Part shown: in pieces, positions 21,730-33,180 of the stretch
Layout of the letters: every line of letters starts with the position of its first letter
Position numbering within the stretch: position 1 is the stretch's first letter
Assembly: GCA_030144725.1 (NCBI GenBank)
Contig: JASKMD010000008.1
Location: 5,762,976 to 5,826,975, forward strand
Length of the DNA stretch: 64,000 nucleotides
Direction of reading: 5' to 3'
Origin: Haematococcus lacustris
Lineage: Eukaryota > Chlorophyta > Chlorophyceae > Chlamydomonadales > Haematococcaceae
Program-made: the position numbers and the translations under genes
Notes under the pieces: generated by a model
What the model was told of the DNA's origin: nothing
The model's database searches: none
Seen by the model: the letters and a program-made list of their open reading frames with translations, nothing else

Positions 21730-22790
21730 CTAGAACTGTGCTACCAAGGCAAGCTCTGCCTCATTGTCAAACTGTGGCTGGGGTGCTCTTGGCAGGCTGA
21801 CTGGCTGCTCTGGCTGGTGATGGTCGACCAGAGGGTAGCCTCCGGGCTGTTGTAGGGCACCACATTGCCAACACCTGCGAAACAAAAGACACATTACACA
21901 ACGTGTAGACCACTTCATTGGCACCTGACACATAGCTTCAACCACAGCCCCAGCTACGTACTTGAGGGCAGTGAATGTGGGAGGGGGTTGCTGTGGCTGT
22001 TGGGGAGGGTGGTCGGAGGAGAGGGCCGGGGAAGGGAGGGGTGCAATGTTGGCTGCAGCCATTGCCCATGCTGCAGCCCTTGCTGCCTATGCCCGGGCGG
22101 GGGGGAGGGCGGGGGGGAGGGCGGGGGGGAGGGCCAATAAGAGAAACCTGATCCTGGTGCTGGTCATCCAGCTTTGGGGGCAGGGAGGGGGGGGGGGGCT
22201 GCTGCTCCAGGGTATGGCCATGTAGTGAGTGTGGCAAGGAGGGGGGAGGAGGCTGTTGCTCCAGGGGCAGGCCTTGCAGCTGCCGGGGTGGGGAGGGAGG
22301 AGGGGGTTGTTGCTTCTGGTGCATAGAAACATATAAACATGTTTGCTCAACATATTGAGGCGTAGCGTCGTTCATAAGAAATAATAAGAGATGAAAGTCG
22401 GGCAGGTGACTGTTGTGTGCTACCCTCACCAGTTCATGCCTGTCATGCATTGCGCAAGTGTGCGCGTGAACATCAAACTGACCCGGACTGAGTGAGGTAA
22501 ATTACAACCTTACTCACCTCTTGCTCACTGTTTTCAAGAGCTGATTCACTTGCTGCACTCCTGCTTGGAAGGGCCTTGGGCTGCTGTGGGTTTGATGCTG
22601 ATCCTCACAACAGCCAAGCACCTGTGGAGGTCAGCAGGTTTGGTTGCATGTGTTGACACTGTATGCAAAACGCACTAAGAAACAGCACCCCGTGCTTACC
22701 TGAGATGTATTCGCGAGTTGCCCAGTCCAACGGCAGCAAAGGCTGCTCGGCACGGAAATGCCTCCCGCCACCAATCCACCTCTCCTGTTG
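21730..22790 (-). CDS. Tentative minus-strand multi-exon gene, unknown product
   Basis: Several exon-like pieces lie in order on the minus strand. At about 22700-22787 a CAG acceptor and GTAAGC donor bracket ERWIGGGRHFRAEQPLLPLD continuing WATREYIS. At about 22100-22440 a Pro/Gln-rich segment repeats QQPPPPSLPxxLxxxxLE three times. The end at 21730-21860 encodes CGALQQPGGYPLVDHHQPEQ and terminates EAELALVAQF. A TGTAA lies about 30 nt after that stop. I do not recognise the protein; it could be a lineage-specific or mobile-element gene. The exons could not all be joined in phase, so extent and reading are uncertain. Confidence 0.3.
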
Positions 22791-23078
22791 CGACACGCAT
22801 AAAAAACAGATGGAGAATGACATTGCGAAGCTAATCAAGTCGTCGACACAATGCAGTACAATCGGCCAAAGAGGGCCTAACCTGCTAGCGACACCGTTGT
22901 GAGATGTAGAGGCTATCGGTGAAAGAATTACATGGAACGGATCAAAGACGGTGTCATAAAGTGAATTGCGGGGCCAATGGCGGGGGTGACCAACGGCACT
23001 ATCTGTTTCTACAGATGCTCCTTCATTGTTGTCAACATGCTCTGGACAGCACCCCAGCACTCCCCATCCCCGCACCCA

Positions 23079-23083
23079 TTACA
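23079..23083 (-). other. Polyadenylation signal TGTAA of the TTC27-like gene
   Basis: TGTAA on the minus strand 114 nt after the TTC27-like stop codon (23197-23199), fitting a short 3' UTR. Confidence 0.55.
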
Positions 23084-23196
23084 TAGCAAGTTAGCAGCAG
23101 TTCCCCGAGCCATTGTAGTCTGTTCGTGGTTGTCCTGCGAACCTCTGGTGGCTCTGGAAGTACATAAGCGCCAAACAGAAGCTCTTGGGGTCCGCC

Positions 23197-26100
23197 TCAA
23201 GCTGCCGCGGAGTTACGGCTCGCTGCCTCCAACGCGGTCACCTCGGCTAGCAGACTGTCCAGCTGGCGCCATGCCGCGTGCTCCCCAAAACTGTTCTCGC
23301 ATTGCTTCAGCACTCCCCGCAAATGCATCCGCGCAGCCGCCAGCTCACGGACCGCAACTGCCGAGCTTGCAGCACCTTTGCCATCCCCGGCGCTGCGGGT
23401 TGAGAGCTGTATGTAGGCGCGGGCCAGTGCGGCCGAAGCGTCCGCCATCTCTATAAACTTTGCCTCGTCAGATTTGTAGCCGGTCCCCGTAAGGCCGCGC
23501 ACCTGAACAGACAGCCCCGCAGCGGGTGCGCGTACGTGAACATCGCTGCTCCTCTTACCGAGGAGGAGAGCCGTCTCCGGCACCGTACGCCAGCCAGCGT
23601 CGACGACCCCAGGTGTCTCTTGTCTAGGAGACCCCCTAGTGCGTGCCTTGCTGCACGCCAAGCTGACTTCCACTCTACACCCCGCTGCGCGCCAAGCTAG
23701 CTTCGCGTCATATGACGCGGACAGTTGGCGACAACAGCCATTCCAAACATTACACACCCAGGCGAGCCTCCGAACCTACCAGCCTGCATTGCGCCCGTGC
23801 TCCTTTTCTTTCACAGCCCATTTGCACAGACCACAGAGGCCGCGCACCTGCTTTAGCAACGCCTCCTTGGCGCCCTCTGGCTGCCCAGTAGCTGCATAGT
23901 AGCGGCCCAGGAGCCCCCACAGCCTAGGGGTGCAGCAGGCCTGGTTCACGGCCTCCTTCAACAAGGCGCCCACACCCGACCTGCAGGGCCACAGCAGGAG
24001 GGACCCCCAGGTGCCACTGACTCCCAGGTCCCTCAACTCAAAATCCTCAGCCCAAAGTTCAACCCCCTTTCAAGCCGCTGTGTACTGCTCATCCACTGCT
24101 CATCCACTGCGGTCCTAAACTGCAACGCCGTCAGCGGTGTCAGTGACAAACACCACAGCCTGGCAGTTGCCTGACGCCTGAGGTGTGGCATCGTGTGTCG
24201 TGGGCGGCATCTACCCCACCCCACCCCACCCCACCTGCTGCACCTCACCTGCCCACTCCCCACTTGTGCTGCGGGGCCCCCACCAGTCTGGATCCCTCCA
24301 AGTCTCCTCGACCCCCCAACCTGGTCAAACCTGGTCAAACCTGGTCAAACCTAATTAAACCTGGTCAAACCTGGTCAAACCTGGTCAAACCTGGTCAAAC
24401 CTGGTCAAACCTGGTCAAACCTTGCCAAACTTGGTCCCAACCTGGTCAACCCCGGTGCCCCAGGCCAGCAGCAGCAGCATCAGCAGCAGCCCTCACCTCA
24501 TCTGCTGCCGGCTGCGCTCCTCTGCAGCCTGGAGGTCAGCGGTGTAGCGGGACACCCCCCTGACTGCTGGCTCCGTCCCTGCAGGAACTCCCCCTTCCTC
24601 CCCCTCCCTGCTGGTGCCTGACACTGAGCTGGCCTGAGCCGCATCCCCCGCTGATGCCCCCGCTGCCCCCCCCTGAAGAGTTTCAGTGGGTGCTGCTGGA
24701 CATGCGTCTGCCTGGGCATCAGACAAGGGGCTGCTGCTGGCCTGGACAGCATCAGTGGTGGTTGTGGAGGTGAAGGTGGTGGTGGTGGCAGTGGTGGTGG
24801 TGGTGGTGGCTGCGGCGGTGGCGGCGATGTGTGGGCTGTCGAGGTTCAGCTTGACCAGGTCAGTGAGGACCTCAAGGTGTAAGCTAGGCAGGTCCAGTGC
24901 GAATAGGTCATCCTCACCTCCCAACACCACACCCCCACCTCCCACTGCCAGGTTGCTGCCGTTGCTGCTGCTGTGTCCATTGGCGTGGGTGGGGAGGGCC
25001 TGGTTATCCTGCCGTGGGGTCAGGGCCTGGCTGCTGTTGTCCAGGACTGCCAGGCTGGGAGTGGCTGTGGAAGGGGGAGCGCATGGGCGGTCAGCAGGCT
25101 CCGCAGTGGTGTCTGAGTGCGAGCCAGCGGGTGGAGCCCAGGCAGAGGCTGTCAGCTGCCTCCCCGCCTGCTGCTCGACCACCCTCACTAGGCCCTCTAC
25201 TGTGTCTAGGTGCAGGCGCTGGCCGCTGCTAAGATCCAACACCTGTGGTGAACAGAGCAGGAGCGAGAGGGTGCAGGAGCGGGGTTTGAACCCTGGACCT
25301 GATTATACAACCCACTGTGGTTTTTGCTTCTTTACTCCCAGTGTCCTGGCGATTGAGCCCAGCTCATACAATCTAGACAACCACTGGCGTCAGGGGCTGC
25401 TGTAACGTTGAGGATGCAGCCGTGGGCACAGTGCAGGATGAGCCTGGTGATAGCTAACTGTCACCCGACTGAGTGCAGCAGCCACCGTCTAGGCACCAAA
25501 CCCCTACAGTGCATCCCCACCCTACGTCAGCTTATGCCCCTGCCCCTGCCCCTGCCCTGCCCCTGCCCCTGCCCCTGCCCCTGCCCCTGCCCCTGCCCCT
25601 GCCCCTGCCCCTGCCCCTGCCCCTGCCCTGCCCCTGCCCCTGCCCCTGCCCTGCCCCTGCCCCTGCCCCTGCCCCTGCCCCTGCCCCTGCCCCTGCCCCT
25701 GCTCCTGCCCCTGCCCCTGCCCCTGCCCCTGCCCCTGCCCCTGCCCCTGCCCCTGCCCCTGCCCCTGCTCCTGCCCCTGCCCCTGCCCCTGCCCCTGCCC
25801 CTGCCCCTGCCCCTGCCCCTGCCCCTGCCCCTGCCCCTGCCCCTGCCCCTGCCCCTGCCCCTGCCCCTGCCCCTGTCCCTGCCCCTGCCCCTGCCCCTGC
25901 CCCTGCCCCTGCCCCTGCCCCTGCCCCTGCCCCTGCCCCTGCCCCTGCCCCTGCCCCTGCCCCTGCCCCTGCCCCTGCCCCTGCCCCTGCCCCTGCCCCT
26001 GCCCCTGCCCCTGCCCCTGCCCCTGCCCCTGCCCCTGCCCCTGCCCCTGCCCCTGCCCCTGCCCCTGCCCCTGCCCCTGCCCCTGCCCCTGCCCCTGCCC

Positions 26101-28474
26101 CTGCCCCTGCCCCTGCCCCTGCCCCTGCCCACCTGTTTCAGCGCCTGCACTGCTGCCACGTGCTGCTTTGCCTGCAGCGCCACCTGGGCCTGATTCTCCC
26201 AGATCTGCCAGCTGTCACGCTTGTGCCTGCAGACAGTACCAGCAGCAGCAGCCACGGCCAGCTGGAGCAACAGCTGGCCATTGACAGACAGGGGCAGCTG
26301 TCCACTGCCAACACAGCAATACTACCACAATGTTCCTAGTGCCCACCCCCCCACCCTTTCCCCACCCCTCTCCCCACCCTCTTCCCACCTCCCGCTCCCC
26401 ACCCCCACCCCTCCCACACCTGCACCCTTCCTACGCCTCACCCAGACCAGCATTGACCCACTGCCATCAGCACCCCCCTCCCCAGTTGTGCCTGCCTGCC
26501 CACACAGCCAGCCAGCCAGCGCCCCCTCTCCCCTCACTTGAGGCACTCCGTCAGGGCGCTGAACGCCTCGCGGGGGCGGTCCAGCTCCAACCACAATGCG
26601 GCCAGGTTGTTCCAGGCCTCGCCATGGTCTGGCTGCTGCTGTGTCACACGTGTGAACGCCTGCATGCACGTTGTGCACGCATGCATGAAAGGCGGCGCAT
26701 GCACAACATGGCCCCAAAGGTACCCCTACACATGGTGAAACTGGCATGCACATGAAAGAGACAAGCGGCAGCGGCAGGGACCTCACAGGTCTGCTGACAG
26801 CCACTGCCCAGCCACTGCCCAGCCACTGCCCAGCCACTGCCCAGCCACTGCCCAGCCACTGCCCAGCCACTGCCCAGCCACTGCCCAGCCACTGCCCAGC
26901 CACTGCCCAGCCACTGCCCAGCCACTGCCCAGCCACTGCCCAGCCACTGCCCAGCCACTGCCCAGCCACTGCCCAGCCACTGCCCAGCCACTGCCCAGCC
27001 ACTGCCCAGCCACTGCCCAGCCACTGCCCAGCCACTGCCCAGCCACTGCCCAGCCACTGCCCAGCCACTGCCCAGCCACTGCCCAGCCACTGCCCAGCCA
27101 CTGCCCAGCCACTGCCCAGCCACTGCCCAGCCACTGCCCAGCCACTACCCAGCTACTGCCCAGCTACTGCCCAGCTACTGCCCAGCTACTGCCCAGCTAC
27201 TGCCCAGCTACTGCCCAGCTGCTCTGCCCCGCTTAGCCCCTGGCCTTACCCTGAGGGCGCGCTGCTGCTGCCCAAGCTTCAGGGCGCAGTAGCCCAGTGC
27301 GAACCAGGCGTCAGGATTGAGCGGGTTGATGGCCAGCGCTTCATCGTAGTGCCCCGCTGCCGCGCCCCAGTCCTTGCGCCGCATCGCCCTGAAGGGCACA
27401 AGGTGCAGCAGCAGGCTGGCTGGGGGGCTGGCTGGTCAGTAGGGTCACTGGCAAAGTGTCATAAGGGCTGGCAGACAAGACACGCAGGGCAGTGGAAAGA
27501 CAAGCAAGCAGGTGGGCAGTCCAACTCGCAAGTGGGTAGGTGCGTTGGTGGGGGTGCGGGTGGGCGTGTGGAAGAGCGGGGGGTAGGGAAGGGAGTGTGT
27601 GCAAGTGTGTGTGGGTGTGTGGGTGTGTGGGTGTGTAGGTGTGTGGGTGTGTGGGTGGGTGTGTGAGAGCATGTGGGCAGGCAGTGGCGGCCTCCCTGAG
27701 GCTGACGTACATGCGGCCCAGGGACCTCTTGCTGCGAGCATGTCTGCGGCCCGATCTCTCCCAGGCTTCATGATAGTAGCTCTCCTCCAGGTGCAGGTCT
27801 CCCAGGCCACACCACAGCACCGGGTCGTTCGGCTGCACCTGCTCGTCCACGCCACGCCACGCCGCACCAGGCCAGAGCACCCCACCAGGCAATCCAACAA
27901 GCATGACCGAAGGCAGTGTGCATGTGCAGAAAGGTGGGCGGGCTGGCATGGGTGGTCAGGTCGGGGTCAGCTGGTGGTTATCTGTTGGAGGTTGGTTGGT
28001 TGCTGGGTAGGTGAGATGGTTGCCACAGAAGAAGTCGAGGTCCTAATGGAAGGGGAATTGGTTGGTGATGTGGGGAGAGAGGTGTGGGTAGAGGCTACTG
28101 GAAAGGGTAGGTCGCCTGTGTGGTGGGTGCTGTGGGGTCATGAGGGGGCCTGTAGGTAGAGGGATGGGGTGTTGGAGATGAGGGGAGCTGGCAAGGGAGG
28201 AGAGCACTGGGAAGGTGAAGAGGGCGCATGTGGTGACAGAAACCAAGGGAGGAGGCAAGAGGGAAGGGGGAGGGGTGAGGGGAGGGGCCGACCTTGAGCC
28301 TGCGGCGAATGACCTCCTCTGCCAACGCCTTCTTGTCCAGCAGCCTGTAGCACACGATGAGGCTGTCCCACAGCTCCAGCGCCTCAAAAGTGCGCACAGC
28401 AGCTCCTGCAGCAGGGAGGGATGATGGGGTCGGACAGCAGTAGAAAATGGGAGAGGTAGGGCCGGGGTCGGGGC

Positions 28475-28565
<91 letters not shown>

Positions 28566-29385
28566 AGTTGGGGCAGCAGGGCTGGGCCGAGAGCTCACCC
28601 ACTAGCCCCAGTGAGAGATACATCTCGGCCAGCTCCTTACGCAGCCTGACGTGCAGCGGCAGCGAGCAGCAGTAGGCAAACGGCATGCGGGCGGCTGCCA
28701 CCGCCGCCACATTTGCTGTGTCTAACAGGTCTGGGGCAGCACCTGCCAGGCTGTGTTCCGCTGCAGAGGGTGGCGTCAGGATTTGGGCCACAGCTGTGGT
28801 GGAGGGCTGGGTGCTGACAGACGCTGCATGCGTGTGTGTCTCTGCTGTGACGGCTGGCACTGGCACTGGTGCTGTCATGCTGCGTGTACATGTTGCTGCT
28901 GGTGCTGGTGCTGGTGCTGCTGGCTGGTGGAGGGGGAGGGGGCCAGGTGTGGGAGCATGGGAGGGTGAGGTCAGCGCTTCCACCAGCTGCTCCATGTGCA
29001 GCAGCGCCCGCTCCCGGGTGCGACTGCGCTTCTTCTCGTGACGGATCTTCAGCAGACGCGCCATCACCTGCAGCACCACGCAGGGGCAGACTTGACATTT
29101 TTATGGGGGAGGGGCGGGCAGGTGAGCAGGTGGGCAGGTGAGCAGGTGGGCAGGCGTGCAGGTGGGCAACCTCCAGATGGAAGGGTAGGCAAGGACGGTT
29201 GCCCTGGTCTCTTGGAGCCATGGGCAAACATGGGCAGGCTTAGTAGGGTATTGAAGGGTTGGGGGTGGCTGTTGTGCAGGTGTTAAACCATAGAAGTAGG
29301 CAGCTGCGTTGCCAGCTGACGGGTCTGACAAGGGCTGAGAAGTGTTGCAGAGTCTCTGAAGCTTAATCAGTATGTATGGGGGAGG

Positions 29386-29430
<45 letters not shown>

Positions 29431-32400
29431 CGGGGCAACCTCCTGATGGGAAGGTGGCCCTAGCATTATAGGCCTAGGCTGAAAGTGGTGCATAGCGTAT
29501 GTAGCGTAAGTAGGGGTGAAGGCACAGGTTGAGCCGGAGCCATCCAGAGCCATACAGCACCCCTGACCCCTCCTTAGCCTGCAGTGGCCACTTTGTCTGG
29601 GCACTAAGCCCGCTGCAGCATCAGCTTCACCCCCGCATCCTGACCTGCAGCACTGGCCTGCTGTGCCGCTGCATCAGCACCGCCTCCACATAGGGCGCCA
29701 TCTGCCAGTCCTGCAGCTCGTCCTGCAGCCACAGCAGCCGTCAGCCAGGTACACCTGAGGACAGCTGAAGCCTGGCGCTACATGGGCTGTGATGGTGGTT
29801 GAGACCCATTGCATGGTCGGCAGGCTGGGTCGATGGTTGTATGGCCTTGTGCCCAGGGGCTGAGCTCTGCCCTGAAAGATTTTGGTTATGGCTCATGGTC
29901 ACTGAAGGCAGGCAGACATGCCAGTGAAGGCAGCAGGCAGGGAGGCAGGGCAGGTGGGCCGGGAAGGAAGGGAGGGGAGGAAGGGTAGGGAGGGAAAGGA
30001 GGGAAAAGAGGGAAAGGAGGGAAAGGAGGGAAAGGAGGGAAAGGAGGGTGGTGAGGGTGGGGAGGGCAGGGAGGGAAAGGAGGGCAGGGAGGGGAAGGGA
30101 GGGGGCTCTGAGGAGAAGCTGGGTGTGAGAAGGGGAGTGAGGGAGCGTGAGGGGGCCACCCACCTGGGCTGATGCCCTGCGCACGTGCGTAGCCCAAGCC
30201 AGCAGCAGCGCCTGCTCCGCCCCCTCATACTGCTGCTGCAGCAGCGGCCCGTCCGGCCCCAGCAGCTGGGGTGCCAGCAGCACGTCGCTCTCCTGGCTGA
30301 AGCCGTCCGTGTCCTGCGGCCCTGAGCGGCAGAGGGGCAGCAGGGGGGCCGCAGGGGAGGGGGGGGGGCATGCAGGGATAGCGGCAGGAGGCTGCGGGGG
30401 GCAGTAGGGGTGGCCAGGAGGGTTGCAAGTAACGCTGTCACTGGCGGCCTGATGGCCTGGGCACCAGTGTTTTTTTTCGCGCTATATACGCGCTATATAC
30501 GCGCTATATACGATCGCTATAAAATGCGACATTTCAGAGGGTTCCGTGCGCTATGGATTGGAACCCTTGCGGACTGTGCTATAGCGCATCGCGTTATAAA
30601 AACTGCCCAGGATATAGCGATAATGCCCAGGGTATAGCGATAATGCCTACTTACAAGCCGGGGCACACGGTAACAGCAACAGGTTTCAGGACAGCTGACA
30701 ACGGCTGACTAGAGCCCAGCCCGCAAGAGCCCAGCCCGCACCCAGAAGTACAAGCTGCTTTGCCACAGCCTTGGGCTCAAGGGTCAGCTGATAGGGCAGG
30801 CCGCGCCCGTTGGCTGAGCTTGCGGAAGCCATCAGAGCGGCTGGTGCATGATATCAGGTCCTTGGTGTCCTCCTCACAGACCTCCCTACACTCTTGGCAG
30901 CCTATGGGCTCTTGCCCATCCTCCGCTCACTCAACCGCCTCAGCCTTCTGTGCCAAAGCCGTGCCATCTTTGTCGAGGACCTTGTGCAGGAGGTGGCCCT
31001 GACGGCCACCAAGATCACTGCCATGTACACCGTTCCCTTCCCCTTCTCTGCACTGGACTTTCCTAACAGCCTTTGCTAATGTGGCAGGACCTTACAGCTG
31101 CCTGGTGTGCAACGGCTCTGGCCATTTGGTTTTGCAGCCGCATGGGAGTGGCAGTATGGCAGCGCAGTTTGATGAGGCTGACGGTGACAGTGAGGATGAG
31201 GAGGAGGTAGGCAACAGACACGGAGACAACGTTTGTTAGGCCTGAGGAGGAGGAGGAGGAGGAAGGCAGTAAGCTAGGCAGTGAGCTGGTACACTGTACG
31301 CCATCCCCCTAAGAGGACCCCTGCCTTGTTGGATCTGCCCAGCAATCAGCAGTTGTGGAAACCATGTTCTGCCAGGCTAATGTGGAGCTAAATGTGGAGC
31401 TAAGCTCAGCAGCAGCCAACCCAGCCGAGGAGACCACCAAGCTGTGGCTCTACCTGGCCAACCCATCACCAAGGCTGACATATTGGAGTACATCAAGCTA
31501 GCAGAGCTTGCACTGGTCATGACTCCAGGCTCAGAGGAGGAGGAGCGCATATTCTCAGCCATGTCATACCTCAAAGATGACACCCGCAACAGGCTGCGGG
31601 AGTGCCACTGGGCGCTACCACCTTTGATTGGGCCTGTTGCTTGCTTTGCTTTATTTTTGCGCTATGGGGCCCAATAGGGTCGCGCTATGAATGTGACAGT
31701 CCTAATTCGAGCCATGACACTTTGTGCTATGAAATTTAAAAGAGGCAAATTGAGAGGCAAATTGAGAGGCAAAAAGAGGCAAATTGAAAAGAGGAAACAC
31801 TGCTGGGCACTGGCTGCACTTGGCACCGGCCCTGGCGGCCTCAACACAGGCTTCACTGGGCATCGGCACTGGGCCACAGCGCTTGCAGGCGTCAGGGCAC
31901 CTCAGGGCACACAGGGCAGTGGTGGGGCGGGGCAGCGCAAGGGGAAGAGAAGGCAGGGCAGGGCAGGGCAGCTAATGATGCGCTTCCAAAGCCCCACCAG
32001 GCCATCAGCAGGCCCCTGCCCCCTTGGAGCCAAGAGCAGCTGCAGGGGCTGCACCTGTCCCTGTACCTGCTTCCGCGTTTGAACCAGCAGCGCTCACTCC
32101 TGGAAGAGTGATGCCCATGCAGGCTATGGGGGGGTCATGCTGGGGCGAGCCAGGGGAGGAGGTGTGGCTGGCAGGGTGGTGCTTGGGGTGGACCACCAGC
32201 TGCGCCTTTGCCTGCAGCTGGTGAGCGGTGCGCAGCCCTAGGGCGCCTGCAGGTGGGGGAGGGCAGGGGGCAAGGGTAGGGTGAGGGGGTGAGGGGGTGA
32301 GGGTGTTAGGGTATGGGCGGTGAGGGGCGGTGAGGGGCAGGGGCAGCAGGCGCAGCAGAGGGGGCAGGGACAGGAGCCAAAGGGGGCCAGGACCCTAGAG

Positions 32401-32809
32401 GCCAGGCTGGACTCCCCAGGATGGACGAGGCTCAGTGGCCATGGTGAGTGTTGGCAGCGTCATGTGGACTGTGCATGCCTTGTTACGTTGCCAGTGCCTG
32501 GGATCAGTACCACCCTCACCACTGCAGTGCCAACACTGCAAGAATGGCACCAGCCCCCTCACCCCCTCACAGTGGTATGGCCTAGGGAGTGCTCCTCACC
32601 CGACACCCTGTGCAAGAGTCCCACTGAGGCCGCTGCACACTGGTGACCCTCACCCTCATAACAAAGATCAGAACTGAACACCATCAACAGCAGCAGCGGC
32701 AGCAGCGGCAGCGGCAGCGGCAGCAGCAACAGCACCAGCAGGAGGAGCAGGAGCAGGAGCAGCAGCAGCGGCAGCAGCAGGAGCAGCAGCAGCGGCAGCA
32801 GCAGGAGCA

Positions 32810-32855
<46 letters not shown>

Positions 32856-33147
32856 CAGCAGCAGCGGCAGCAGCAGTAGCAGCAGCAGCAGCGGCAGCAG
32901 CAGCAGCAGCCCCCCCCTCATCCCTCAGGGGGCCTCAAGGCGTCACAGCTGAACCCACCGCTCAGCTCCACCTCCAGCCCCAGCACCTGCCCTGCAGCTT
33001 GCAGCAGCTGCTGGCCGGCGTCCACGTAGCCGTAGCCGTACTGGACCTGAGCCAGCTCCATGAAGCATGTGGCCAACAGCACAACACTGGGCCGCCACTC
33101 CTGCTGCTGCTCAGGGAGGGGACAGGGTAGACGTTCCTGCTTCGCCA

Positions 33148-33180
<33 letters not shown>

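Noticed and set aside
25408..26339. Long Pro-Leu, Pro-Ala and Gly-Arg frames
   Set aside because: Hexamer repeat within a TTC27 intron; no codon structure beyond the repeat.
26803..27225. Regular 11-bp repeat that could be mistaken for a CRISPR array
   Set aside because: Units are directly adjacent with no spacers, and this is eukaryotic intronic DNA.
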